Part shown: positions 1 through 8,669 of the stretch, in pieces | Position numbering within the stretch: the first letter of the stretch is position 1 | Layout of the letters: every line of letters begins with the position of its first letter | NCBI GenBank assembly: GCA_043744255.1 | Contig: JAYTVA010000073.1 | Coordinates: 1-64,000 of the forward strand | Source of the DNA: UKL13-2 sp043744255 | Lineage (GTDB): Bacteria; Pseudomonadota; Gammaproteobacteria; Burkholderiales; Usitatibacteraceae | Direction of reading: 5' to 3' | DNA: 64,000 nt | Notes under the pieces: generated by a model | Told to the model about the DNA's origin: nothing | Seen by the model: only the letters and a program-made list of their open reading frames with translations | Databases searched by the model: none | Made by a program: the position numbers and the translations under genes

Positions 1-21
1 CTAGATAGTTCGCCCTTGGGT

Positions 22-98
22 TGGCGGAGTGGACGGGACTCGAACCCGCGACCCCCGGCGTGACAGGCCGGTATTCTAACCAACTGAACTACCACTCC
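22..98 (-). tRNA. tRNA-Asp (GTC anticodon)
   Basis: The minus strand folds as a complete 77-nt tRNA including an encoded CCA end. The anticodon loop CTGTCAC gives anticodon GTC (Asp), closed by the CCGGC/GCCGG stem. The T-arm with GGTTCGAGTCC is intact. It is the last element of the tig-clp-lon-hupB-tRNA block and lies 52 nt downstream of tRNA-Val, so the two are probably co-transcribed. Confidence 0.97.
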
Positions 99-150
99 AT
101 TGTGCAGACGCATCATTCAAATCGCTGCACACAAAACACTGTTGAAACAT

Positions 151-226
151 TGGTGGGTGCTGAGGGGCTCGAACCCCCGACATTCGCCTTGTAAGGGCGA
201 CGCTCTACCAACTGAGCTAAGCACCC
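151..226 (-). tRNA. tRNA-Val (TAC anticodon)
   Basis: A 76-nt tRNA on the minus strand with encoded CCA. The anticodon loop CTTACAA gives TAC (Val), the acceptor stem is GGGTGCT/AGCACCC, and the T-loop GGTTCGAGCCC is standard. It sits just downstream of hupB and upstream of tRNA-Asp, the usual arrangement in betaproteobacteria. Confidence 0.97.
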
Positions 227-246
227 GGAACACCCAAAAAGGTCTA

Positions 247-519
247 CTAGTTTAGCGCATCTTTCAATGCTTTACCAGCGCGGAACTTCGGAACTTTCGC
301 TGCCTTGATCTTGATGGCAACACCGGTGCGTGGATTACGGCCTGCACGCGCAGCACGCTTACCCACGAAGAAGGTGCCGAAGCCAACCAAAGTTACCATC
401 TGATTTTTCTTCAACGAAGTGCGGATACCAGCAATCATGCCTTCTACAGCGCGACCGGCTGCAGCTTTGGAGATGTCGGCGGTTTTAGAAACGTGTTCGA
501 TCAGTTCCGTCTTGTTCAT
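247..519 (-). CDS. hupB: DNA-binding protein HU (beta type)
   Basis: A 90-residue histone-like HU protein that bends and compacts DNA without strict sequence preference and helps organise the nucleoid. The N-terminal dimerisation helices (MNKTELIEHV) are followed by the GFGTF turn near residue 46 and the DNA-binding arm with the signature GRNPRTG near residues 61-67, then a basic C-terminus. Length and motifs fit the family exactly. It lies 192 nt downstream of lon on the same strand, as in many proteobacteria, and the spacer is long enough for its own promoter, although I could not identify one with confidence. The start ATG is the only sensible one. Confidence 0.97.
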   Translation of the reverse strand: MNKTELIEHVSKTADISKAAAGRAVEGMIAGIRTSLKKNQMVTLVGFGTFFVGKRAARAGRNPRTGVAIKIKAAKVPKFRAGKALKDALN

Positions 520-711
520 TTGGTAACCCTTTCAGTCGTTGTTGATGTCGCCATCGGCGAAGGAGCGTTGAAAATTATGATCGCAGCACAAGGCTGCAAG
601 GTGAAAAATATTACTGGCGAAAACTTTATCGCGTACCACCACAGTCGCGAATGAAGACGTAGTTTAGCGCAATTCGCACACTATCGAAGGCACACCGCGC
701 ACAACAACAAG

Positions 712-3138
712 TTAATGCTTAGTGACCACCGGCGGTCCCTCTTTTGCCACGGCTGCTGCGGCAGGCACCTCGACATTTTCTACCAATGGCAATGGGTTAC
801 GTTCCAGCGCGAGCTCCAACACTTTATCAATCCAACGCACTGGCTTGATGTCGAGATCCTTGGTGATTTCGCTCGGAATTTCCGCGAGGTCTTTCTGATT
901 TTCTTCTGGGATCAAAACAGTCTTGATGCCGCCACGCGCCGCCGCGAGCAGTTTTTCTTTCAGGCCACCAATAGGCAGCACTTCACCACGCAACGTGATC
1001 TCGCCGGTCATCGCGACATCGCAACGCACGGGGATACCCGACAACACCGACACCAATGCGGTGGTAATAGCGATGCCCGCACTCGGGCCATCTTTGGGCG
1101 TTGCACCCTCGGGCAAGTGAATGTGCAAATCATTTTTTTCGTAAAAGTCTTCAGGAATACCAAGCGTCTTCGCACGCGAACGCACCACTGAAATCGCCGC
1201 CTTGATGGACTCCTGCATGACTTCGCCGAGCTTACCTGTCGTGTCAACCTTACCTTTGCCGGGCAGGCGTGCAGCTTCCACGGTCAGCAATTCGCCGCCG
1301 ACTTCGGTCCATGCGAGACCAGTGACCTGGCCAATCTGATTAGTCTTTTCGGCGATGCCATAGGTGTAGCGACGCACGCCCAAAAACTTGTCGAGATTTT
1401 TTGCCGCGACTTGCACTTTGCCGGTTTTTTTCTTGGCCGCTTCGCCGGAGAGTTGCGCCTTCACCACCTTGCGGCAAATTTTCGCGATTTCGCGATCCAT
1501 GCCGCGCACACCCGCTTCACGGGTGTAGTAGCGCGCGATGTCACGCAATGCGGCATCAGCGATATTGAGTTCGTCGTCCTTTACGCCGTTCGCCTTCATT
1601 TGCTTGGGCAGCAAGTATTGGCGGGCGATATGGACTTTTTCATCTTCGGTGTAGCCAGCGAGACGAATCACTTCCATGCGATCTAGCAAGGCGGGCGGAA
1701 TGTTGAATGAATTCGAGGTCGCGACGAACATCACATCTGACAAATCGAAATCGACTTCAACGTAGTGATCCTGGAAGGTGTGGTTCTGTTCGGGGTCAAG
1801 CACTTCGAGCAACGCGCTTGACGGATCACCACGAAAATCCATGCCCATCTTATCGACTTCATCGAGCAGGAACAGCGGATTGCGTACACCGACCTTCGAC
1901 ATATTCTGCAAAATTTTTCCGGGCATCGAGCCGATGTAAGTACGACGATGACCACGAATCTCCGCCTCGTCACGCACGCCGCCGAGCGACATGCGAATGA
2001 ACTTGCGATTGGTCGCCTTGGCGATGGATTGGCCGAGCGATGTCTTGCCGACACCGGGTGGCCCGACCAAACACAAAATCGGCGCTTTCAGTTTATCGAC
2101 GCGACTCTGCACGGCGAGATATTCGACGATGCGTTCCTTCACTTTCTCCAAACCGTAGTGATCGGCATCGAGGACTTTTTCCGCGTTCGCAAGATCAGAA
2201 TTAACTTTGGTTTTTTTCTTCCACGGCAAGTTCACCACAGTGTCGATGTAGTTACGCACCACGGTGGCTTCGGCTGACATCGGCGACATCAGTTTCAATT
2301 TTTTCAGTTCGGTCTCGGCCTTCGCGCGTGCCTCTTTCGGCATGTGCGCAGCTTTGATTTTTTTCTCGAGTTCATCGATGTCGGCACCGTCTTCGGTATC
2401 ACCGAGCTCTTTTTGAATCGCTTTCACTTGCTCATTGAGGTAGTACTCGCGCTGCGATTTTTCCATCTGGCGTTTGACGCGGCCACGGATACGCTTTTCG
2501 ACTTGCAGAATATCGATCTCGGTTTCAAGCAAGCCCAGCAGTTGTTCCAGGCGCGATGGCACATCGAAATTTTCCAGCACCTGTTGTTTCTGTTCGAGCT
2601 TCAGCGGTAAGTGCGCGGCGATGGTGTCGGACAGGCGGCTGGCGTTGTCGATCCCTGAGAGCGAGGTCAAAACCTCTGGGGGAATTTTCTTGTTGAGCTT
2701 AACGTATTGATCGAACTGACCGAACAAGCTGCGACGCATCGCTTCGACTTCGTTGTTGTCAGTCTCTTCTTGCGGAATCGGCGTGATTTCCGCTTCGTAA
2801 TTTTCTTTCACGTTCAGCACGTGGTTGATGCGAGCGCGATGCACGCCTTCGACCAAGACCTTCACGGTGCCGTCGGGTAGCTTGAGCATTTGTAGAATGC
2901 TGGCGACGGAGCCCACGTCATACAGATCTTCGGGACCGGGATCGTCGTTACCGGCCGATTTTTGCGCAACCAGCACGACGTTCTTGCCCTCTTCCATCGC
3001 GGCTTCGAGTGCCTTAATCGACTTTGGGCGACCCACAAACAAGGGGATCACCATATGAGGGAACACCACCACGTCGCGCAGTGGTAGCAAGGGCAGGATG
3101 GAATTGTCAGCATCTTTAAGCGGGGCGGAGAACGTCAT
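712..3138 (-). CDS. lon: ATP-dependent protease Lon
   Basis: An 808-residue cytoplasmic AAA+ serine protease that degrades misfolded and selected regulatory proteins. The N-terminal substrate-binding LON domain (LLPLRDVVVFPHMVIPLFVGR) is followed by a coiled-coil region around residues 190-280, an AAA+ module with Walker A GPPGVGKTS and Walker B LFLLDEVDK, and a C-terminal protease domain. The protease domain carries the catalytic Ser in KDGPSAG and the catalytic Lys in the GGLKEK stretch. Length is typical of the LonA class. It lies between clpX and hupB, all on the minus strand; the 136-nt gap to clpX could hold a separate, possibly heat-shock, promoter, but no clear match was found. The C-terminal tail (about 25 residues) is Val/Ala/Pro-rich. 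Confidence 0.98.
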   Translation of the reverse strand: MTFSAPLKDADNSILPLLPLRDVVVFPHMVIPLFVGRPKSIKALEAAMEEGKNVVLVAQKSAGNDDPGPEDLYDVGSVASILQMLKLPDGTVKVLVEGVHRARINHVLNVKENYEAEITPIPQEETDNNEVEAMRRSLFGQFDQYVKLNKKIPPEVLTSLSGIDNASRLSDTIAAHLPLKLEQKQQVLENFDVPSRLEQLLGLLETEIDILQVEKRIRGRVKRQMEKSQREYYLNEQVKAIQKELGDTEDGADIDELEKKIKAAHMPKEARAKAETELKKLKLMSPMSAEATVVRNYIDTVVNLPWKKKTKVNSDLANAEKVLDADHYGLEKVKERIVEYLAVQSRVDKLKAPILCLVGPPGVGKTSLGQSIAKATNRKFIRMSLGGVRDEAEIRGHRRTYIGSMPGKILQNMSKVGVRNPLFLLDEVDKMGMDFRGDPSSALLEVLDPEQNHTFQDHYVEVDFDLSDVMFVATSNSFNIPPALLDRMEVIRLAGYTEDEKVHIARQYLLPKQMKANGVKDDELNIADAALRDIARYYTREAGVRGMDREIAKICRKVVKAQLSGEAAKKKTGKVQVAAKNLDKFLGVRRYTYGIAEKTNQIGQVTGLAWTEVGGELLTVEAARLPGKGKVDTTGKLGEVMQESIKAAISVVRSRAKTLGIPEDFYEKNDLHIHLPEGATPKDGPSAGIAITTALVSVLSGIPVRCDVAMTGEITLRGEVLPIGGLKEKLLAAARGGIKTVLIPEENQKDLAEIPSEITKDLDIKPVRWIDKVLELALERNPLPLVENVEVPAAAAVAKEGPPVVTKH

Positions 3139-3274
3139 GATCTCGTCCTTGAGGGTAGTGTTTGGGCAAAACGAAAGGATTCACCAAGTAACGACATGGT
3201 GGCAAAAATGGCAATCTGAATAGAGGAAAACATGGCTTTCGGGCGAAGGCGAATCTTCACCGCTTGGTCAGGGC

Positions 3275-4540
3275 TCAGTGCGACCCGCCTGCCACCTTGG
3301 GATGGTCAGAGTACATCAACAGCGGCTTCTGACCGGATGAAATCGTACCCTCATCAACGACCGCCTTCTCCACGTTGCTGAGTGACGGCAGTTCGAACAT
3401 CACATCCAGCAGGGCGTGTTCGATGATGGAACGCAGACCACGCGCGCCGGTTTTGCGTTCCAATGCGCGCTTCGCGATGGCACCGAGCGCAGCTTCGCGG
3501 AACTCCAGCTCCACGCCTTCCATCGCGAATAGCTTTTGGTATTGTTTGGTGAGCGCGTTTTTGGGCTCGGTGAGGATGCGCACCAAGGCTTTCACGTCTA
3601 ACTCTTCCAAAGTGGCGACCACTGGCAAACGGCCAACAAACTCAGGAATAAGCCCGTACCGGATGAGATCTTCCGGCTCGACATCGCGCAACAGTGCGTT
3701 GTTGGCTTCGCGATTCGCGCCGCTCTTCACATCCGCGCCGAAGCCAATACCGGTCTTGGCGGTGCGCATCTGAATCACTTTTTCCAAACCGTTAAACGCG
3801 CCGCCGCAGATGAACAAAATATTGCTGGTATCAATCTGCACGAATTCCTGATTCGGATGCTTACGGCCACCTTGTGGCGGCACCGAGGCAATCGTGCCCT
3901 CGATCAGCTTCAACAACGCCTGTTGCACGCCTTCACCGCTCACATCGCGGGTGATGGATGGGTTATCTGACTTGCGAGAAATTTTGTCGATCTCATCAAT
4001 GTAGACGATGCCGCGCTGGGCCTTTTCTACGTCGTAATCGCATTTTTGCAGCAGCTTCTGAATGATGTTTTCAACGTCTTCACCAACGTAACCGGCTTCG
4101 GTCAGCGTGGTGGCGTCGGCGATCACGAACGGCACATTGAGTAGACGCGCCAGCGTTTGTGCGAGTAGGGTTTTGCCGGAGCCGGTCGGGCCGATGAGCA
4201 AAATGTTTGACTTGGCGAGTTCGACTTCGCCGTCTTTGGTGCCGTTCTTCAACCGTTTGTAGTGGTTGTAGACGGCCACGGAAAGAATTTTTTTCGCTTG
4301 AATCTGGTCGATCACATATTGATCGAGAATGTCACAGATTTCCTGCGGCGTTGGCAGATCACTCTTGGTGATTTTTGTGTTTGGGTCGGCCTGCGCCTCT
4401 TCGCGAATGATGTCGTTACAGAGATCGATACACTCATCACAAATGAACACCGATGGCCCGGCAATAAGTTTCCGCACCTCGTGCTGGCTCTTGCCGCAAA
4501 AGGAACAGTAAAGCAGTTTTTCGCCAACCTTCTCGCTCAT
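3275..4540 (-). CDS. clpX: ATP-dependent Clp protease ATP-binding subunit ClpX
   Basis: A 421-residue AAA+ unfoldase that recognises tagged substrates and feeds them into ClpP. The N-terminal C4 zinc-binding domain is visible as CSFC...CDEC, followed by Walker A GPTGSGKT, Walker B IVYIDEIDK, the GYVGEDVE pore loop and sensor regions. An upstream in-frame TTG would add two residues; I chose the ATG at 4538-4540 because family members begin with MSEK and purine-rich sequence precedes it. It follows clpP by 127 nt on the same strand. Confidence 0.98.
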   Translation of the reverse strand: MSEKVGEKLLYCSFCGKSQHEVRKLIAGPSVFICDECIDLCNDIIREEAQADPNTKITKSDLPTPQEICDILDQYVIDQIQAKKILSVAVYNHYKRLKNGTKDGEVELAKSNILLIGPTGSGKTLLAQTLARLLNVPFVIADATTLTEAGYVGEDVENIIQKLLQKCDYDVEKAQRGIVYIDEIDKISRKSDNPSITRDVSGEGVQQALLKLIEGTIASVPPQGGRKHPNQEFVQIDTSNILFICGGAFNGLEKVIQMRTAKTGIGFGADVKSGANREANNALLRDVEPEDLIRYGLIPEFVGRLPVVATLEELDVKALVRILTEPKNALTKQYQKLFAMEGVELEFREAALGAIAKRALERKTGARGLRSIIEHALLDVMFELPSLSNVEKAVVDEGTISSGQKPLLMYSDHPKVAGGSH

Positions 4541-4667
4541 TTCCAATCCCGACGGGTCTACTCGATGCGCGGATGCAAGTCACTACAACAACTGACCGCA
4601 TCCGCTTCGACTACTCACGCAACATTGCGCCAACTACTTTGCGACCCCGCGCCCGTGCTAAACCACG

Positions 4668-5366
4668 CTACGGCGCGTCTGACCGATTCACTAATACCTT
4701 ATCGATAATACCGTATTTCATTGCCTGCTCCGCCGACAGGAAATTGTCGCGATCGGTGTCTTTTTCGATCTCATCGACGGTCTTGCCGGTGTGCTTGGCC
4801 ATGATTTCGTTGAGGCGCTGTTTCAAGAACAGGGCTTCCTTGGCGTGGATTTCGATGTCCGATGCTTGACCGCGATAACCGCCGGAGAGCTGATGAATCA
4901 TCACGCGCGCGTTTGGCAGCGATAGGCGCTTGCCCTTCGCACCTGCACCGAGCAAAAACGCACCCATGCTCGCCGCGAAACCCGTACACAGCGTCGCGAC
5001 ATCCGGCTTGATAAATTGCATCGTGTCGTAGATCGCGAGGCCAGCTGTAACCGAGCCGCCGGGTGAATTGATATAGAGCGAAATATCTTTATCTGGATTT
5101 TCGCTTTCCAAAAAAAGCAACTGCGCGACGATGACATTGGCGGTGATGTCATTAACTTCGCCAACCAAAAACACCACGCGCTCTTTCAACAAGCGCGAAT
5201 AAATATCAAAGGCGCGCTCGCCGCGACCCGATTGCTCAATGACCATGGGGATATAACCCAGGCCAGTCGTCGGCTGGTAGCCCATCGCGGCGTAGTCGTC
5301 ACGATGCCCCGGCGCCATGCCGGTCATGTCAAACGCTTGGGATTGGAAGCGAGTAAAGTTATTCAT
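4668..5366 (-). CDS. clpP: ATP-dependent Clp protease proteolytic subunit ClpP
   Basis: A 232-residue serine peptidase forming the tetradecameric chamber used by ClpX. The triad is visible: Ser133 in GFAASMGA, His158 in RVMIHQ, and the Asp in the DTDRDNF stretch near residue 207. The start ATG overlaps the tig stop codon (ATGA) and follows GGAG, so translation is probably coupled to tig. The N-terminus carries about 40 residues before the usual IPMVIEQSGRGE start of the mature enzyme, longer than the roughly 10-15 residue propeptide of many homologues. The extension contains no recognised motif and may be removed by self-processing. Confidence 0.97.
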   Translation of the reverse strand: MNNFTRFQSQAFDMTGMAPGHRDDYAAMGYQPTTGLGYIPMVIEQSGRGERAFDIYSRLLKERVVFLVGEVNDITANVIVAQLLFLESENPDKDISLYINSPGGSVTAGLAIYDTMQFIKPDVATLCTGFAASMGAFLLGAGAKGKRLSLPNARVMIHQLSGGYRGQASDIEIHAKEALFLKQRLNEIMAKHTGKTVDEIEKDTDRDNFLSAEQAMKYGIIDKVLVNRSDAP

Positions 5367-6673
5367 CGTTTGATCTCCATAATTTCGTCGAACTCCTGAG
5401 TCACGTTGGTGACTGCCATGGATTTCGCGGCCCATTCCACTACATTGTCTTCGAGCACCATGCCTTCAACTTCGGCCAGACGCGAAGCCTCACTGTAATA
5501 CCAACGCACCATCTGCGCCGGATCTTCAAAACTTTCGGCGTGCTCTTCAACGACTGCCCGTATCTGTTCTGGACGCGCTTTGAGGTCGTGTTGTTTCACG
5601 GCTTCGCTCAAAATCAGCCCCAACTTGACACGTTTCTCCGCGCGTTCCACAAACAACTCCGGCGGCAATTGCACATCGGTTGTCGTCATACCTCGCGATT
5701 TCAAATCGGCTAACGCTTGTTCCTGCAAACGGCCCACTTCCAACTCCACCAGCGAGCGTGGCAAATCCAAGGTGGAAACGGACAACAACGCATCCATCAC
5801 CTGATCCTTAGTTTTGGCCTGTATGCGTTTTTTCAACTCACGTTCCAAATTGTTTTTGATTTCAGCACGCATGATCGCTACATCGCCATCGGCCACACCA
5901 AGCGATTTGGCGAAAGCGGTGTCAACGGGCGGGTAGATCGGCGCATTCACGACTTTTGCGGTTACCGTGAACTGGACGGTCTTGGTGGCTAGCTCTGGCT
6001 GATAGTCAGCGGGGAAAGTCAGATCGAAGGTTTTTTCATCGCCGCTCTTCATGCCGGCCAAGGCCGCTTCGAAGTCGGGCAGCATGCGGCCTTCGCCGAG
6101 CACCACGCCAAAGTTTTCGGCTTCACCACCCTTGAACGGCACGCCATCCAACTTGCCCAAAAAGTCAATCACCAAGAAATCGCCTTTTTGCGCCGCACGA
6201 TCCGCCTTGTCATAGGTGGCGCGCTGTTTGCGCAGGGTCTCGATGGTGTTGTCGATGTCTTTATCAGTGACGGTCGCACTCGGACGACTCAGCGGCTTGC
6301 TGCTCAAATCGCCCATCGTCACTTCGGGGTACACCTCAAAAATGGCCGTGAATTCAAAACGGTCGGTCGCAGCCGCGCTGCTGGCTGGCGCGAAACGCGG
6401 GTAGCCCGCGACGCGAATTTGTTGTTTTTGCACTTCATCGGCAAAAATTTGTTGCACCGAATCCGACATCACTTCTTGGCGAACCTGGTAGCCATATTGG
6501 TTCGCAACCATATTGAACGGCACCTTGCCGGGACGGAAGCCGGGCATTTTTGCCGTGCGCGCGATGTGCTTGAGGCGAGACGTAATTTCCGACTCAATCG
6601 CGACGACGGGAAGCGACAGGGCGATGCTGCGTTCGAGGTTGCTGGTGGTGACTGGGGATGCGGATGCTTGCAT
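5363..6673 (-). CDS. tig: Trigger factor, ribosome-associated chaperone
   Basis: A 436-residue chaperone and peptidyl-prolyl isomerase that meets nascent chains at the ribosome exit tunnel. The N-terminal ribosome-binding domain carries the signature MPGFRPGKVP near residues 43-52. An FKBP-type PPIase domain lies roughly between residues 155 and 240 (KGDFLVIDFLGK...FKGG), followed by the helical C-terminal arms. Length is normal. It is first of the tig-clpP-clpX-lon block and overlaps clpP by 4 nt. The tRNA-Leu gene lies immediately upstream on the same strand, 71 nt away, leaving little room for a promoter. Confidence 0.97.
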   Translation of the reverse strand: MQASASPVTTSNLERSIALSLPVVAIESEITSRLKHIARTAKMPGFRPGKVPFNMVANQYGYQVRQEVMSDSVQQIFADEVQKQQIRVAGYPRFAPASSAAATDRFEFTAIFEVYPEVTMGDLSSKPLSRPSATVTDKDIDNTIETLRKQRATYDKADRAAQKGDFLVIDFLGKLDGVPFKGGEAENFGVVLGEGRMLPDFEAALAGMKSGDEKTFDLTFPADYQPELATKTVQFTVTAKVVNAPIYPPVDTAFAKSLGVADGDVAIMRAEIKNNLERELKKRIQAKTKDQVMDALLSVSTLDLPRSLVELEVGRLQEQALADLKSRGMTTTDVQLPPELFVERAEKRVKLGLILSEAVKQHDLKARPEQIRAVVEEHAESFEDPAQMVRWYYSEASRLAEVEGMVLEDNVVEWAAKSMAVTNVTQEFDEIMEIKR

Positions 6674-6744
6674 GACAATTCCTTAGAACGTGACTGGGCG
6701 CGACGCAAACAGCGGTCGCGCAAAAATTTCTGTTGAGATATTTA

Positions 6745-6829
6745 TGGTGCGAGAGAAGGGACTCGAACCCCCACGCCTTACGGCGCTGGAACCTAAATCC
6801 AGTGCGTCTACCAATTCCGCCACTCTCGC
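6745..6829 (-). tRNA. tRNA-Leu (TAG anticodon)
   Basis: An 85-nt class II tRNA with long variable arm (GCCGTAAGGC hairpin) and encoded CCA. The anticodon loop TTTAGGT gives TAG, reading CUA leucine codons. Acceptor stem GCGAGAG pairs with CTCTCGC. It lies upstream of tig on the same strand. Confidence 0.97.
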
Positions 6830-6989
6830 AGGTTTTCCAGCGGCCATTTTAGCCGAAACCACCCCGCCGCGCCTGTTACAAAATTGGTCATATTGCCGAA
6901 CCATTTCCGAAAGTATTTGTTTTCACAAATATAATTGCCACAAAACCTCCCAAGCACAACCTCCCACGCACCGCGCGCCGCGCGCCTGA

Positions 6990-7832
6990 GTGTCCTCGCG
7001 AGAACTGCCTGCTGTGCCTGTCGAACATTACGAAAATTTTCCGGTGGCCTCTCTCCTGCTACCGAAGCACCTGCGCCGTCCCATCGAGGTCATTTACGCC
7101 TTTGCGCGCTCGGCCGACGACTTTGCCGACGAAGGTAGCCTGCGCGACGATCAGCGCTTTGCCCTGCTCGATGGCTACTCTCGCGAGCTGGACGCCATCG
7201 GTGCGGGCAAGGCCACCGAGAATCCATTGTTCACCGAACTTGGGGGCATCATTGCCGCGCATGCGTTACCGCTGCAGTTATTCCACGACTTACTCGATGC
7301 GTTCAAGCAGGATGTCAGCAAAACCCGCTATGCGAATTTTGCAGAATTGATGGATTACTGCCGACGTTCGGCCGACCCCATCGGGCGCTTGCTGCTCCAT
7401 TTGAACCAAGCCGCCACACCGGAACATCTGAAATGGAGCGACGCGATTTGCTCGGCGCTGCAACTCATCAATCACTGGCAGGACGTGGCAATTGACTGGA
7501 AAAAAAACGACGGTGGGCGCGTCTATTTGCCACTGGACGATTTGGCGCGACACGGTGTTTCAGAAGCCGACATCGCCAGTGCGAGCAATAGCGCGGCATG
7601 GCAAACGCTGATGGCGTTCCAATGCAAGCGTGCGCGTGAACTGTTGTTTTCCGGCAAGCCGCTGACCACCGCGCTACCGGGTCGCTTCGGTGCCGAATTA
7701 CGTTTGATCGTCGCCGGTGGCGCAAAAATTCTCGACAAAATTGACGCGGTCAACGGCGATGTTTTTCGCCACCGCCCAAAACTAAACAAATGGGATTGGC
7801 TGACCATCCTTCCCCGCGTGCTCAAGATCTAG
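6990..7832 (+). CDS. hpnC: Hydroxysqualene synthase HpnC (hopanoid pathway)
   Basis: A 280-residue member of the squalene/phytoene synthase family. In the HpnCDE route, HpnD makes presqualene diphosphate from two farnesyl diphosphates, HpnC turns it into hydroxysqualene, and HpnE reduces that to squalene. The two Asp-rich motifs are present as RSADDFADE near residue 40 and WQDVAIDW near residue 170. The opening VEHYENFPVASLLLP is diagnostic for HpnC. The start is a GTG at 6990; another in-frame GTG lies a few codons later. It is first gene of a tight cluster: 3 nt to hpnD, then overlapping hpnE and an SDR gene. Squalene-hopene cyclase is not in the window. Confidence 0.93.
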   Translation: MSSRELPAVPVEHYENFPVASLLLPKHLRRPIEVIYAFARSADDFADEGSLRDDQRFALLDGYSRELDAIGAGKATENPLFTELGGIIAAHALPLQLFHDLLDAFKQDVSKTRYANFAELMDYCRRSADPIGRLLLHLNQAATPEHLKWSDAICSALQLINHWQDVAIDWKKNDGGRVYLPLDDLARHGVSEADIASASNSAAWQTLMAFQCKRARELLFSGKPLTTALPGRFGAELRLIVAGGAKILDKIDAVNGDVFRHRPKLNKWDWLTILPRVLKI

Positions 7833-7835
7833 CCC

Positions 7836-8669
7836 ATGACTCCAGACCAATATTGCCAAGACAAAGCCGCAAAAAGCGGTTCCAGCTTTTACTACGCATT
7901 CCGCTTTTTGCCCCCGGATCGCCGCCGCGCCATCACCGCGCTATATGCATTTTGTCGCGAGGTCGATGACATCGCCGATGAAGTCGAAGACGTAAATGTG
8001 GCGCGCGCCAAACTCGGCTGGTGGCGCGCCGAATTGGCCAATTTGTTCGCCGGACATCCCACCCATCCGGTCAGCAAAGCGCTGCAACCCGCCACGCAAC
8101 GATTCGGCGTCGATCAATCGCGGCTCAACGAAATCATCGACGGCATGGAGATGGATTTATCGCGTCGCCGCTATCAGGATTTCGATAGCCTCAAACTCTA
8201 TTGCCATCGCGTCGCGGGCGTCGTTGGTCAGCTATCCGCAAGCATCTTCGGCTACACGAATCCGATGACCATTGACTACGCCGAGCATCTTGGCCTCGCT
8301 TTTCAAATGACCAATATCATCCGCGACGTCGGCGAGGACGCGCGCCGTGATCGCATTTATTTGCCGCAGGAAGACCTGCAAAAATTCGGCGTCACGGTCG
8401 CGGAGATCCTCGATTGCAAACAAACGCCGCAGTTTGAACAACTGATGGCGTTCCAGTGTGAACGGGCAAAGTCATTGTATGCCGTGGCGTTTGCCACACT
8501 TTCGTCCGAAGATCGCCGACCACAGCGGCCTGGACTCATCATGGCAGCGATCTATCGCGCGTTGTTGGACGAGCTAGAGCGCGACGGTTTCAAAGTGCTC
8601 AATCAACGGCTCTCGCTCACCCCCATCCGCAAACTGTGGATCGCGTGGAAGACGTGGGTTAGCTCATGA
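7836..8669 (+). CDS. hpnD: Presqualene diphosphate synthase HpnD
   Basis: A 277-residue squalene/phytoene synthase family protein condensing two farnesyl diphosphates to presqualene diphosphate. Motifs: SSFYYAFRFLPPDRR at the N-terminus, first Asp-rich motif REVDDIADE near residues 41-49, and second NIIRDVGEDARR near residue 165. It begins 3 nt after the hpnC stop and its stop overlaps the hpnE start (ATGA), so the three are translated together. Confidence 0.94.
   Translation: MTPDQYCQDKAAKSGSSFYYAFRFLPPDRRRAITALYAFCREVDDIADEVEDVNVARAKLGWWRAELANLFAGHPTHPVSKALQPATQRFGVDQSRLNEIIDGMEMDLSRRRYQDFDSLKLYCHRVAGVVGQLSASIFGYTNPMTIDYAEHLGLAFQMTNIIRDVGEDARRDRIYLPQEDLQKFGVTVAEILDCKQTPQFEQLMAFQCERAKSLYAVAFATLSSEDRRPQRPGLIMAAIYRALLDELERDGFKVLNQRLSLTPIRKLWIAWKTWVSS

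Noticed and set aside
3139..3274. Heat-shock promoter upstream of lon
   Set aside because: Expected biologically, but I could not find a convincing sigma-32 -35/-10 pair.
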